Origin: Nitzschia sp. pyKryTriq1
Taxonomy: Eukaryota > Bacillariophyta > Bacillariophyceae > Bacillariales > Bacillariaceae
Assembly (NCBI GenBank): GCA_956465555.1
Contig: OY101127.1
Location: forward strand, 868,001 to 932,000
Direction of reading: 5' to 3'
DNA: 64,000 bases
In this document: piece after piece, positions 1 to 10,927 of the stretch
Layout of the letters: each line of letters begins with the position of its first letter
How positions within the stretch are numbered: the first letter of the stretch is position 1
The notes under the pieces: model-generated
What the model was told of the DNA's origin: nothing
What the model saw: the letters and a program-made list of their open reading frames with translations, nothing else
Database searches by the model: none
Made by a program: the position numbers and the translations under genes

Positions 1-880
1 TGAAAGGTTGGTGACGTATATCTGCGGAATCGAAAACATTCGCGAAGCCATCGCATACCCTAGGTATCCCGGACATGCTGAATTCTAGACAGACTCCTCA
101 ACGAATTTCTTTACAGCAGGAGAAAATCGTGTTGTGCTGGGCGTGCCTAAAGATTAGTCTTAACTTGCACGAGTATTATAGGTATCCACCCTCAATTTGA
201 ACTGCTTTGGTTTCTGACCCAACTAGTCTAGAGTACTTCGCAGTAGAATCCGGACTGTTTTTTTAATCGGGATTCACTGGAGATTCCGTCGGCTGACATC
301 AGTCCCACCAGGCGCCGAAGATGTTAATCCCAGAGACGAAGATTGATCGAGCCAGGATCGAGCCCTTGCCACTATCCAACGCGTTCGGGATCTGAACGTG
401 AGGAAGGATCTGACACGCCTTGGGGTTCTATCATGGGGGGTTTGCTACAATCGTTTGTTGATGCAACGCCGTCACGGCAAGGGCAGACATATCTAATGTC
501 CGTTTACGACGACATTCACCACACTTCGGACTTGGTTGGGGAGGCTCTATACTACAGCAAATTCTCCCTCTCAGATCGCACGTTACAAGACCTATGCTGG
601 TGTGAGGAGTTCCTCAGGGCCGATCCAGGCCACACGAGCTTTCGATAAGTGGAACCTCGGGACGGCGGCTCTGCTATGCTCCTGATGTACCATATAGCGA
701 GTCTCCTCATGCAAGACCAAGACTCTACTATCTTGAGGGATCTTGGGCAAGACCAAGACTCCCTCTTCTCATCTTTCACTAGAGGCTGATCCGGATCAGA
801 AAAAGCTCACTTTCTGGCCTCGCCGAACTTGTAAGCGGGCTAGTAATCCCTTTTGGTGAAATGGTTTGTCGAGCTAACAA
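1..880. other. Intergenic region, no confident gene
   Basis: I see no supported gene here. A frame of about 100 codons at 343-648 (+) has no recognisable motif and lacks a convincing start context. A short direct repeat (gcaagaccaagactc) occurs at 711-725 and 751-765. The region may hold decayed sequence belonging to the tRNA-synthetase fragment just downstream. Confidence 0.5.
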
Positions 881-1135
881 GTGCAGACATACTTCCAGCA
901 GGCGGCGGAAGGTGTTGTGAACGAGGAGGACAGCACGAAGGAAGAAGAATCATCACTTGATGTTGGATGCAAAGAAGATTTGATGCTCTTTGCAAACTTT
1001 TATGACAACAAGAAGCTACTGAAGAGGCTCGAAAAACTCGTTTCAAAACCCTTTGCCCGCGTCTCGTACCGCGACGCTATTGCCTTTTTTCAGGCAGAAA
1101 TCGCAAAAGATCCGTCGAAGTGGCAGTACCCAGAG
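881..1135 (+). pseudogene. Asparaginyl-tRNA synthetase-like fragment
   Basis: About 60 residues resemble the central part of a class IIb asparaginyl-tRNA synthetase. A stretch around residues 35-45 ([17 protein letters not shown]) is followed by a conserved-looking [12 protein letters not shown] segment and then DPSKWQYPE. In a complete enzyme this would continue into the catalytic core, with the DL..EHER region and motifs 2 and 3. Here the resemblance stops at about 1135 and the rest reads as unrelated sequence up to 1273. No ATG precedes the segment, but a possible splice acceptor (GTGCAG) lies at its start. I read it as a gene fragment left by a partial duplication. The alternative is a real exon of a gene whose remainder I cannot follow. 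The family call rests on remembered similarity, not a search. Confidence 0.42.
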
Positions 1136-1460
1136 AGAGGATCACCGCCACGGCCCACCATTAGAATAAGTACAGTAGTGACTCCACGTATAAATAATAG
1201 GGGACACACGCAGGAGACAGTAGGACTTCGAGGTTCTGTTTTGAAGGCACTGCTGCGACAGCGGGAACTGTAAAGGATACTCTGGCCGGCGATGGGAAGG
1301 CAATCACCACCGACCAAGAAGTCGCATGGTCTTCTTCTTTCAATCGCCCATCAGTGCCCACGCAATCACCCTTCTCGCAACTTGGATCAGATTTTGGAAC
1401 CGGATTGATGACATCATCAGTTATAGTTGACGCTCAATAGAATGGACACCTCGCACTGTC
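1136..1460. other. Intergenic region, nothing recognised
   Basis: About 325 bases between the synthetase-like fragment and the 3' end of the leucine-rich-repeat gene. No coding, repeat or RNA signal was recognised. Confidence 0.5.
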
Positions 1461-2708
1461 TCAGACGGGAAATAATATGGGTCCATGCAGAAGACAATAC
1501 ACTACTTCAGCCCGGGCAATGCTATTGGAACAGTTGTCGAATTCCAATCGGTTCGCTCTTTCAAGCACGAATGGCCACAGGAAGTTAGGCATAGGCTCTT
1601 GCCCGAAGACCAGGCGACGCCCACCGCGATTGAGTCGCACGAAATAGTGCAATAATTGCTGTTCTTTTTCAAAGTGCTGAGGGATTAGACAACTTTCCAA
1701 TGTCGTGTTTGAAGTTTCAAGAGCATGTACCAAGGGAGTCGGATCGTTAATTGGATTTCCATCCAATATAATACGTAACAAAGGGAGCGCGTTGTTGCAT
1801 AGTCGTTCGGCTAGACTTTCAACTGAAGTGATACAGTTGAGTGATAGATTGAGAGCGCGCAGCGACGTGGATGCTTGTGCCGCGTCCAGTAAAACTTCAA
1901 AGCCCACGTCGCAAATGTAATTTCGACAGATATGAAGATTCTCGAGTGTTGGGTGATTTCTGAGAGCATCATGAAGTATAGCAACGTCCAACCCATCCTC
2001 GCTGCCGCTCAAAAACGATAAATCCAGGGTTTGAAGCGACGAATTCTGTTGTAACAGGCGAACGACGGGTGACAAGCTGGATGCCAGACAACATCTCAAA
2101 TCCAGCTGCTTAAGGAAGGTGTTCTCAGAAAAAGCCTGAAGCACTGTTCTGAGACGCTCTCCACATACTCCAGAAGCCACTAAAGCGAATTCCTGCAGGA
2201 TCGTCGCGCGAGTCAGGCCTTCTGACAGAATCTCGGCGGCAGCTGCATCCACAGTACAATCCCACAGGCAGAAAGATCTGACACCCGCCAGATTTGATAG
2301 TCCCATTGATAGCCAGGTGGCACTTTCGGCCGTCAACGCTATACTCAAAATGAGTTTAATCAAGTGCTGATTGGATTGCATGCCCATTGCAACAGCAACC
2401 AGGCTCGACTTCGAGAGAGGCCCCAAGGCGACCGACGATATTCTGACTTTCGCCACCGGACAAGAAAGCACGACGGCGAGAAGCGGCTCGAAGGCTTCAC
2501 CTATGCAGTCCTCCATTTCGATCGATTTCCACACCTTTTTCTGATGTGCTCCCAGTATGAATTGAGTGAGGGCTGCTGCTGTCGGCAAGTCGACTTCCAT
2601 GCAATTCAAATAAATTTCATCGCAAGTATGGTTCTCCGACGAAACCTTATCCATGGCCTCGAAGACCTCTGGCAGATCCATCGAGGAATCCAGATTTAAT
2701 CTTCCCAT
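1461..2708 (-). CDS. Leucine-rich-repeat (RNI-like) protein
   Basis: A single-exon frame of 415 residues beginning at an ATG. From about residue 95 to 330 it carries degenerate repeats of the ribonuclease-inhibitor LRR type, with strand motifs such as LKQLDLRCC, LQTLDLSFL, LENLHICRNYI and LRALNLSLNCI spaced roughly 27-30 residues apart. These repeats normally form a curved protein-binding scaffold. There is no signal peptide, membrane segment, kinase or NACHT domain, so it is probably a soluble intracellular binding protein. RNI-like LRR proteins are a large and fast-changing family in diatoms, and the partner cannot be inferred. The neighbours give no functional clue. The fold is well supported; the role is unknown. 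Confidence 0.85.
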   Translation of the reverse strand: MGRLNLDSSMDLPEVFEAMDKVSSENHTCDEIYLNCMEVDLPTAAALTQFILGAHQKKVWKSIEMEDCIGEAFEPLLAVVLSCPVAKVRISSVALGPLSKSSLVAVAMGMQSNQHLIKLILSIALTAESATWLSMGLSNLAGVRSFCLWDCTVDAAAAEILSEGLTRATILQEFALVASGVCGERLRTVLQAFSENTFLKQLDLRCCLASSLSPVVRLLQQNSSLQTLDLSFLSGSEDGLDVAILHDALRNHPTLENLHICRNYICDVGFEVLLDAAQASTSLRALNLSLNCITSVESLAERLCNNALPLLRIILDGNPINDPTPLVHALETSNTTLESCLIPQHFEKEQQLLHYFVRLNRGGRRLVFGQEPMPNFLWPFVLERANRLEFDNCSNSIARAEVVYCLLHGPILFPV

Positions 2709-3306
2709 CGTGACGGTGAGACGTTTTGACTGCCATATGAGTAAAACCGGCAGTTCCTTTACGAGTTAGTACAAGTAAAAAAAGTGTATCGGAGCCGTAA
2801 CGGTACGTAAGGCATGTTACTGTACCTACTGTAGTGCAAATGGAGGCAATTTTTTTACGTGTGTGCGTGGCCAAACATCTTTGATTAACCCGAGCGCAGC
2901 GAGGGTCGCCAAGTTTGAGCTCATAACCTGATGGTTATTATCTCGCAGTCGAGAATGTCCGTTGGCAACGCCCGCGCGCATTCTCGAACCTCTGTCCGTC
3001 TGTCTGAATTTTGACGAACAGAGGTTCGGATCTTTGCACGTATGTGCATGTGCGCGCGCCCCGGACTCGCACGATCCAAGATTCACTATCTATTGAAAGA
3101 GCTACTATCATCTCGTCTTTCAATGCAACTAACCATATCTGTATGCTCACCTACAAGAGAGCATTGATCGCTATACTACTCAACGCTCTGCCATCGCTTA
3201 TTTGGCGACCGTTGAGACTCGCTGAGCGAGTTTCATCCAGTGGATCAACAGACATCATACTCTAGCTGACGAAAGATACCCAATTTAGCTGCTAGTAGAG
3301 GACGAC

Positions 3307-3330
3307 TAGTAGTAGTAGTAGTAGTAGTAG
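3307..3330. repeat. TAG trinucleotide microsatellite
   Basis: About eight uninterrupted TAG units. Shorter runs of the same triplet occur in many intergenic parts of the window, for example near 12730-12890. Confidence 0.9.
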
Positions 3331-3372
3331 ATTGTCAACAAGGAGGTAGTATCTGCTCTACCAGCACCGTAG

Positions 3373-3401
3373 ATGTCAGATACGAATTTCGTATCTGACA
3401 T
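3373..3401. repeat. Short hairpin, 14-bp arms
   Basis: The arms ATGTCAGATACGAA and TTCGTATCTGACAT are exact reverse complements separated by one T. No U-tract or gene end is adjacent, so a terminator role is not suggested. It may be a relic of a foldback element. Confidence 0.75.
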
Positions 3402-3779
3402 AAGAAGAATTTGTAGTACAGTTTACTGGTGCGAATATCACCCTGAAAAGAACTCCAAAACTCCGTAGTCTCCAATTTTCCGCCTTTTCCTTTCACTTTG
3501 TAGGACAAAGGAAGTTCTTGGTGATGGAGGAAAGCTCCCTCCGTTGGTGCTCTGCACTAGTGAAAACTGAAAACTAGGCCACCCAGCAGCACCGAGTGAG
3601 CCCATACTGTAGTAGATGTAAAAGAGAAGTCGGAGTTGATGGCAGCACTGATGCACATATGTAATGAGACGCAGGCCGGGTAGGAAGGACTAACTAACAA
3701 GGCACTTGCGTTAGCGCGTTAGCAAGGTTTATAAGAAACTCTCGGAGGTTGAGAGGAGGCCACTGGGTGCTCCGCACTT

Positions 3780-3847
3780 ATCAGTTTGGCTTCTGCGATT
3801 TTGGGCGCGGCTCATTTGGTCTGTACCGACGGAGAAGACGCCGTGGT
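3780..3847 (+). repeat. Copied internal segment of the downstream methyltransferase gene
   Basis: These 68 bases match 4701-4768 with one mismatch, at 3816. The source segment encodes part of the methyltransferase domain just after its SAM-binding motif, so this is a duplicated coding fragment in upstream DNA, in the same orientation about 0.9 kb away. It is too short to be a gene. Flanking bases on both sides are unrelated to the gene. Confidence 0.9.
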
Positions 3848-4247
3848 TGGGATGGGGTCACTTTGCGGGTATACCAAGGGGTTCGATACACCGCATGGCT
3901 TTTCTTTTTTAATTTTTTGAATTTTCGTCGTGCTGTATCACGTGGTTCTCAAGCAGGTTCTTGTGGAAGCGGTTCTTGAATAGGAGCGCTCCTGTACTGT
4001 ACATACTCCTCGTCCGTTACTCGTCGGGTCCGTTACTCGTCCGCCTTCGGCGGCTCTTCCAAAAGGACGAGCCCCCCATACTAATCGTTACCAGTACCGC
4101 TGCGTACCAGGTACTGGTAGCCTCGCTCGGGCCGCCGCCGCGGGGAGATGGGAACAAAAATCTCATCAGGCGGGAGCTACGATCATCCCGGTACCTGGTA
4201 GTTATAGCGGTGTGTCCTCACGAAGGAACATACTCGCACCGATACGA

Positions 4248-5165
4248 ATGAACAGTCGAGGGATGGCATCAACCGGTATTAATACGAGTAGGGGTACGAC
4301 GCTTAATGATCCTTCCCCGGCTGCAAATTCCAAAGCCGATGAAAATGGAGGCGTTGCTTCTTCTTCGCCTACCCCCCACCCTACGGCCAAGGCTTTTTTT
4401 GATGCCCTAGACGCCAAGCGATCTTCTTCGAAACAGAGCGCGGCTTTGCAAAAGGCTGCGCAGTCTTTGGGGTGGCGAAATCGGTTTTCTCAAAACGACC
4501 GGTATCCGATCTCGATGCAATCACCCCATCGACTTGTCGAGTTTTCAGTCCAACAAATCCAACGGGGCGAGGTCGAAGGAACGTACGGAACTGGTGCGAC
4601 TGTGTGGCCGGCCGCCATGGTCCTGTTGAAATACTTGGAACGAAACCCCCAGCTGCTTCTTGGAAAGCGGGTGGTTGACCTTGGAGCTGGAACAGGACTC
4701 ATCAGTTTGGCTTCTGCGATTTTGGGCGCGGCTCATGTGGTCTGTACCGACGGAGAAGACGCCGTGGTCGACTTGGCGTCCAAGAATTGCCGTGCTGTTT
4801 CTGTGGGGGGATGTTCCATCAAGGTCCAGAAATATTGGTGGGGCACTCAGCCGCTCCCTGACGACCGCTGCGAAGTTGTCCTGGTGGCGGACTGTGTCTT
4901 GCCGAAACTGTACCCGATTGCTCCCCTGGTACAAGCCATCGATGAATTGTTGAGTTTGGATCCTAACCAGAACCGAAAGGGACAAGTTGCCATACTTTCC
5001 TATGAACATCGTTATTTCCCCGAGTATGATCCCCGAACCAAATTCCGATTGTTGGCTCAAGAACGAGGATTGTTGGTGGAAACCATTCCACCTGAGCAGC
5101 TAGATTCAGTCTACAGCGTCGATGATATTGAGGTTTGGCATGTGACGAGACGACCAAATGCGTAA
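4248..5165 (+). CDS. METTL21/FAM86-like protein methyltransferase
   Basis: A single-exon frame of 305 residues from the first ATG. A GTG codon upstream also keeps the frame open, but ATG at 4248 is the more likely start. The first 90 or so residues are Ser/Pro-rich and low in complexity. The domain then shows GTGATVWPAA near residue 115, the pre-motif typical of METTL21-type enzymes, followed by VVDLGAGTGLIS (about 142-153), which is SAM-binding motif I, and an acidic motif II-like CTDGED. A later VLVADCVLPKLYP segment fits the substrate-side motif. The family methylates lysines on proteins such as chaperones and elongation factors. The substrate here is unknown and small-molecule targets cannot be excluded. 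A near-identical copy of 68 bases of this gene lies upstream. Confidence 0.85.
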   Translation: MNSRGMASTGINTSRGTTLNDPSPAANSKADENGGVASSSPTPHPTAKAFFDALDAKRSSSKQSAALQKAAQSLGWRNRFSQNDRYPISMQSPHRLVEFSVQQIQRGEVEGTYGTGATVWPAAMVLLKYLERNPQLLLGKRVVDLGAGTGLISLASAILGAAHVVCTDGEDAVVDLASKNCRAVSVGGCSIKVQKYWWGTQPLPDDRCEVVLVADCVLPKLYPIAPLVQAIDELLSLDPNQNRKGQVAILSYEHRYFPEYDPRTKFRLLAQERGLLVETIPPEQLDSVYSVDDIEVWHVTRRPNA

Positions 5166-5974
5166 AGAATCTGACTACCACATTGGGGTCATTTTTTCTA
5201 CATGTTGCGGCTCATGCTGCTGAAATCCACCCTGTAGGTCGCTTGAGCTGATCTCGAGGGGGATGAGTATTTTAAGGATTGGCCCCCATGTTGACGACAA
5301 AGCTCTAAAGAAACTCATCCAAGCAATCTTCCATAGGGTAGTTTTGCTTTTATATACTACCATCTGAGAATGGACTTTCGCAACCTCCATCGGGGCTAAT
5401 TTTTCACTTTCGCTGGAGAGGTGCCGCAGTTCGAAATATGACTGCTCGTACAGGAAAATATGACTGCTCGTACCGGTAGATTTTTCTTCGGCCATGAGTG
5501 CTTTAGAAAGCAGAGAGAGAGAGAGCTCTGTGCATGGAAAGTCAAGTAGACTCCCGTGTACTGATTGCCTGCAATGTAGTATGGTACGAATAATACGGAG
5601 ATCTCTGGGGACTTTTTAAAATGTCAAGCTAATCCATACCGTTACCGTTACTGTACAGACAGACACTATCATACAGATGCTCCAGAAGCTGGCGGCAAAA
5701 ATCTACAGCTACTACTGTACGTTCGTCGCTCTCTCTCTCTCTAGTGATAGATTAGAGTTCTTCTCTCTATCTCTCTATCTCTCTAGTAGTGGTAGATTAG
5801 AGTAGAGCTAAAGTAGTCTGCTCGTAGAGACGTGACGTATCAGATCAAACAATTTTGTTACAATATGCATTTGCTTATTATTCTTCATTCTTTTTTCACG
5901 TATGGTGCCAAAAAATGATGGACCACATCCAATCGAGAGTAGAAGATCTCTCCCAACATGGACATCTCCAACTT
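5166..5974. other. Intergenic region with GA/CT microsatellites
   Basis: Convergent intergenic stretch between the methyltransferase (+) and the p27-like gene (-). It holds a GA run near 5510-5524, CT-rich runs near 5730-5790 and a short direct repeat around 5440-5475 (atatgactgctcgtac twice). No gene recognised. Confidence 0.6.
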
Positions 5975-8900
5975 TTAATGGTCAATCTTTTCCAACGCCT
6001 TGACCGCAACCGCAGCTTGCGCCAACTTCTCAATCAAATTTGCAGCTTCCAGTTGCTCTCGAACTGTGACATCGTCTCGTAGCAAGGTGGCCTTAGCCGC
6101 GTCGATACGGTCCAAGATCGAATCGAGAGCATCTGTTGCAACTGACTCGGCACGACTCATTTCACCGAGGGAAGTCACATCGGAAGGCCCTCCCATAATA
6201 ATGACTTTACCTTTGTGTGGCGACGATCGAGAAGTGGTGGAGCGTGGTGGTCTTTTGGGAGATCGAGCCGAGTCGGGACGCGGGGGCATGCCCTTGCTTC
6301 GCGATCGTCCCATCATTTCGGGGCTTGGGCGGTGTTTCTTGCTATTGTTGTCAGCTTCTTCAGAAGGGACCATATCGAATTTGAAGTTTTGCGGGGAGGG
6401 CACATCCTCCAAATGGATCACTTCATCACTGAGAGATCCAGGAGTGAACGCGCACTCCTCGAGTTTGCGTTGAAGGTTTTCAACTACCTCATCCTTAACT
6501 TCTTCACTGAGATTCCCAGAAAGGCTGGTTGCAACATAGATGTCAACAATATCCTTTACTTCTTCCTTCGACATGGACGCATTCAGCATGGTTTCGTGTC
6601 CAGTCGCAGTCCCCATTATCATTGCGGAAATTGTGCCAACAGATACCATCTCCTTAGTGCTGTACTTATCGTCCCCCATCAAGTCTTTATGGGAAAGGGA
6701 GGTCGTGACTGTATCAGGATCAATCGCCTTCTTGGCTGAAGTTGCAGGCTTCGACGATGCTGGAGGATCGCTTCGAGGTGCGGTAGTAGTAGAATTTGGC
6801 TGCTGACGCTGAACACTTTCGCGAATACTTTGGGTAAGATCATCACGAGTGTGCTGCTCCTTTTTGGTAAAGGTCGGAGCAGGTGGAAGGTCCTCACTTA
6901 TCTCGCTATCCTTGGAGGACTCACTCACTGATTTGACAGTGGTAGCAGTATCGTGAACTGTAGGGAGGGTGGTGTACATGGTTTCGGCATCGTCTGTATA
7001 CGATTTGGTTTGCGAATTGGAAGGCAACGTTGCGATCTCTGTTGCTTGGGCTTCCGTTGGTGTTGCCTTTCCAGCGGGAACTGTTTTGGTAGGAACATCG
7101 ACTGTTTTGATCGTCGATCCATCGGTGTCCTGGATTGTGTTGACCAATCCACAGAGTACGCAAACATCTGTGTTTCCAGCAGGATCCATCATAAGGGGCA
7201 TTACACAGTTAGGACAAGATGAGTCCAAAAGTGTCCAGCCCTCAATCATTCTCTTTCCAATTTCTTTGCTGACCATGTTTCGTTTGGTTTCAAAGTCTTG
7301 TTGAATCTCTTCGAAGGTATGGCCAGTAGTTGGCGAGACAGGTCTTGGTGTAGTTGGGGTGATTTCGTACCCAGCGCCGTCTTCTTCGTCGGGCATGACA
7401 CCATTTTCGCGCATTGCCTGCAACTGCTCATCAGTAGGTACAACATCGTAATCTTCAACAGCAATATATGCGCCGTCCGTGCCATCTCCGCAGCCACCAC
7501 AAACAACACACTCCTTCTTTCCATCCTTCGTGATTAGTGGAGTACTGTGGCATTCGACGCCCTGGCAAAACTGGGACAACAAAACCCAGCCTGCCATGAC
7601 TCGCCTTGTCATGACGGAGCGTCCCTCCGTGCGAAGCGTTTCCCAGTTCTCGCGCTTGATCTCAGAGTTGCTGGGCAAAATTACCGGAGCTTTGTAGTCT
7701 TCGCGTTCTTTCTTGATAATACTTTCGGCTTCGGCAATGGCTTCCTGCTCAGCCATGGCAATTGTTTGTGCAATGACCTCACGACGAGCCGAATGAACGT
7801 GCTCAAGCGCTGCTTTAGCTTTCCGAATTGCTTCCTCTGCTGCCTTAGCCTTCTCTGCAGCTTCTTGCTCGAGAAGGGCAATCATTCGGGCTTCGTTTTC
7901 TGCGCGCTTTTCTTCGCTTACAGTCTTCGTCTCGAGCTCCTCGTTCATGATATTTTCTTCAAGGCGTGCAATTTGAAGGTCCAATTTCGCCTTTGCCTCC
8001 AGTCGCCTTCGGTGTTCTGCAACGAGGACGTCTCGGTTCATGCTCTCCAAGGCCGTGGCAAGTCCCATCCTTCGGCGATGTTCCATTTCTTCAAGGCGTT
8101 TCGAATCCTCCGAGATCTTGCTCTCCATTTCCTTGCGCTTCTGAGTGGCAGCGGCGTGCTCGTCCTCGATCGATAGGGCCTTGAATTTTCGGATCTCTTC
8201 AAGTTTCATCTGGTCTTTCTGCGCTCTCATCGCACTAGACTTTGCTTCTTCGGCGAGCTTTTGGGCTTCAAGCTCAGCTTGCATCCTGGCATCTTGCACC
8301 AATCGGGCCTGTTCAGCCTCCAAGGCAGCGACTCGACGCCTTTCGTTCTCAATTATCTCCAATCGGCGAGCTTGGTCGGCTTCCTTTTCCAGGAGCATTC
8401 TAAGCTCACGCTCCTTAGCTTCAATTTCCATTCTTTCCTTCTCGCGCTTCACTGCTTCTTCGTGACGCTTTTGTTCTGCAATGGTCTCAAATTCGATTTC
8501 CTTTGCTTTCACGGACCTCACGCGGTTGATTTCACTTTCCAGGCGACCGGTTTCCTTTTCGAGCTTCTTTTGGGCCTTAAGCTTCTTCTTGGCTTTCTTA
8601 AGCAAGGCGGGACAAACAGCACACTCAACCATTCCTTGGTATTCCATGGTCGGCATACCACATTTCTCGCACTGTTGCTCCATCAAAGAGTATCCCTGCA
8701 ACATTTTCGCTCCAAGTACCTTGGTTGCGATTTCGCGGCTATGACAAAACTGTGAGAAAGAGAAAGCTCTGTAAAACTGGAAGGTCCCGATTCGCTCACT
8801 TACCGCACGCTGTATTCGATCAATGATTCTTCAACAAGTTCTGCATCGTTCTTGTCATACGTGCAAGCAGATTCGGACTCTTCAATCTGGGTGACATCAA

Positions 8901-9312
8901 TAATCTCAGGTTCTTCTTTGACAGAAGGCTGTTCGTCATTCTGGCTTTTGACAGTCAGAGCAACACGAATCCCTCCCTTGGCCTTGAGCGAGCCACATTT
9001 TTCAAGAACGCTGATCTCGCATTCCTGAGTAATTACATGGGAAGTGCAAGCGACACAAAATGGAACACCCTGCACGGGGCGGAAGGGCTGTGTGAACGAT
9101 CCCTTGGGTATCATGACGGGCTCGATCTCTTTTTCGACTGGTTCTTCCTCCTCATCCTCATCTTGATTCTTCACCAGAGGTGTGGAACAGACTGGGCATG
9201 ACTTTTCCAGCAGAACATATCCCTCCATGAGCTTCTCGCTCAACAGCTGTTCAATGTGCGCTTCGTCCGCGTTGGACAGATTGCTGTCGATATTCTCAAT
9301 TTCCATTGCCAT
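5975..9312 (-). CDS. Coiled-coil protein with four p27/SSSCA1-type zinc ribbons
   Basis: Two exons, 9312-8804 and 8738-5975, joined across a 65-nt GT-AG intron, give 1090 residues. Exon 1 ends at a GTAAGT donor; the acceptor CATAG keeps frame and extends the second ribbon upstream. The start is set at MAMEIEN because the frame above it looks like leader sequence. Four zinc ribbons of the Sjogren's autoantigen p27 family are visible, each with a leader like (L/M)xxGxxLL and two Cys pairs: about residues 27-90 (CPVC...CVAC, with an acidic insert), 181-215 (CEKC...CAVC), 556-592 (first pair spaced CX4C) and 670-706 (CPNC...CVLC). Residues 217-515 are a long Glu/Lys/Arg/Ala-rich coiled coil, and the C-terminal third is Ser/Thr/Pro-rich. 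Human ZNRD2/SSSCA1 has one such ribbon and is linked to mitosis and centromere antigens. The role here is unknown. Confidence 0.82.
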
Positions 9313-9687
9313 TGTCTTTCGATGCGGCCAAGGTCCAAGGAGAAGACGCTGAAAATGGATTGAAAGAGATGTCACACAAAGGATGTAGGCGAGGCTTTCG
9401 TCCTTAGACAACGATCAGCCGTCCTGCATGCAGACAAGAAAAGCGATGGGCAAATCGCAAAAAATGGCCAGTTTGGCGATAGTTGATATTAAGTATATAC
9501 GTCTTTGTATATATCAATTTGGTTTCCGGATGCTATTATAAATATGTTTCGTGTCACACGGAACATTAAAAATTATGCGAGATTCATTGATCAAGCGCGG
9601 CGGTCAGATTTTCGCCTTACCCGGCTCGGCCGGGCTTGGCACGAAATTTCAGAATGTTCCTGTAGACTAACAGTGCAAGTACAGTAG

Positions 9688-9768
9688 ACTACCGGAGCAT
9701 CCGGGGATCGGTGTGAAGGCCAGACCGTCCACATATTCTGGCCGAACTGCGACATCTCACCCCTTAAA
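9688..9768. repeat. Dispersed repeat, copy 1
   Basis: Resembles 42309-42385 in the same orientation. Shared blocks include GGAGCAT(C/T)CGGGGA, GCCAGAC and TATTCTGGC, and both end in CTCACCCCTTA. A weaker relative ends in the same word near 15535. The family is unnamed and may be a solo end of a transposable element. Confidence 0.65.
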
Positions 9769-9900
9769 CAGGATGAAGTGGTGTTTCTGACTGTCAGAAG
9801 AAAAAATAATAATCTTCTGACGGTCAGAAGAAATCTTCTGATTCTTCGATTCCCGCAGGTCCTGTCAATGAACTTGCGGGAATGTTTTGTTTTTTACTAA

Positions 9901-10114
9901 GGCCCGGTCCGGACTACTTTTTGAAACATGAAAGTTCGGAGTTTCCGACTTTGTTGAATCTGTGAGGCCCTTTTCTATTTTCCGCGTTGTCTGCGCGTTC
10001 GATGGATTCCATGTGTTTGCAGAAATCCACGAATTCGGTGACAGTTGCGTCGACCGAGTCGAAGTCGTGTTCGATCATCTTTCGCTGCCACGAGCGAGGA
10101 ATTCCGAATTCCAT
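9901..10114 (-). mobile_element. Fossil LTR-retrotransposon gag-like fragment
   Basis: About 65 codons on the minus strand look like part of a retrotransposon Gag. A GIPRSWQRKMIEHDF segment followed by a TEFVDFCKHMESIE helix is of the kind seen in diatom LTR elements. Nothing resembling protease, integrase or reverse transcriptase was seen nearby and no paired LTRs were found, so this is a small broken relic. The lower end overlaps a repeat (9901-9949) that recurs at 15535-15580. Age cannot be judged without other copies. Confidence 0.5.
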
Positions 10115-10927
10115 GAGATCGACAATTTCAACCCCTTTATCTGTGTGGTTGAAGTTTGGTCGTAGAATTCTTCTTGCAGCGCTACAGGATCATCCTGCAG
10201 CTAAAGTCTCGACTCCAACAGAGTTGGAGATTCAAGACTATATCGCTGCAATATCTGCTAAGTATCCCTCATTGAAGAAAAATATTCCCAAAATGGAAGA
10301 TTCCCTTGATCTGGGTCGGCGACCCAGAAACTGCTGGTAGTGGTTCGGGAACCACTACCGGTTTTTGCTGACGTGGCGTACCCAGACCGTACCAGTCTGG
10401 GTACTCTGACAATTTCGGGAGCGGCCCACTACCGTTACGCCACGAGAAAACTCCTAGCTAAAGGCCTGGAGCGGCGAATCTAATGTATTTGCTTCTAACA
10501 CTACGTAAGTGGCGTCAGCCACGGGTGACGACCAGACCAAAATGGTCGCCCCAGAACGCAGAACCCAGAACCCAGAACCAGTTGTGGTTGTGCAATGTCG
10601 GGGTGAAAGGTCACTCTCCCTCCTCCTTATCCAGAAACCTGTCCTTTTCCTTTTATTACCCATGGTCCTCGTCACTCGTAGAGTCCGAGTACAGGTACAT
10701 TATCATTATTGATACCGGTACAGAATTTCATCACTGGAGTTCTACTGTATCTTCTAAACAGATCCTAAACCTAAGCAGCCCACTGCCCACAACACTGCAC
10801 CAGGTACAGTCAAACAACTTTACCCGAAAGTTTTCATAGTGCACGATTGCAGTACTCGTACAGTACCGGTGCCGTCCATTCTCCTACAGTACCCGGTACC
10901 AGGTAGTCCGAGCACAGTACCTGTACG

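Larger units (their letters stand above)
2709..4247. other. Intergenic region with microsatellite, hairpin and copied gene segment
   Basis: About 1.5 kb with no gene recognised. It holds a TAG microsatellite (about 3307-3330), a near-perfect hairpin at 3373-3401 (14-bp arms around one T), a copied segment of the downstream methyltransferase at 3780-3847, and GTAC-rich palindromic words near 3998 and 4090-4200. The strongly conserved copied segment shows that the region was rearranged fairly recently. Confidence 0.6.
9313..10927. other. Intergenic region with dispersed repeats and a fossil gag fragment
   Basis: Divergent gap between the p27-like gene (-) and Dus1 (+). It contains a dispersed repeat at 9688-9768, a run of CTTCTGAC/GTCAGAAG hairpin words at 9785-9842, a repeat end at 9901-9949 also found near 15.5 kb, an LTR-element gag-like relic, and GTAC/ACCGGT palindromic words at 10685-10720 and 10850-10925 immediately before Dus1. 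No host gene recognised. Confidence 0.6.

Noticed and set aside
343-648. Open frame of about 100 codons near the start of the window
   Set aside because: No motif, unclear start and no support on either side for a gene.
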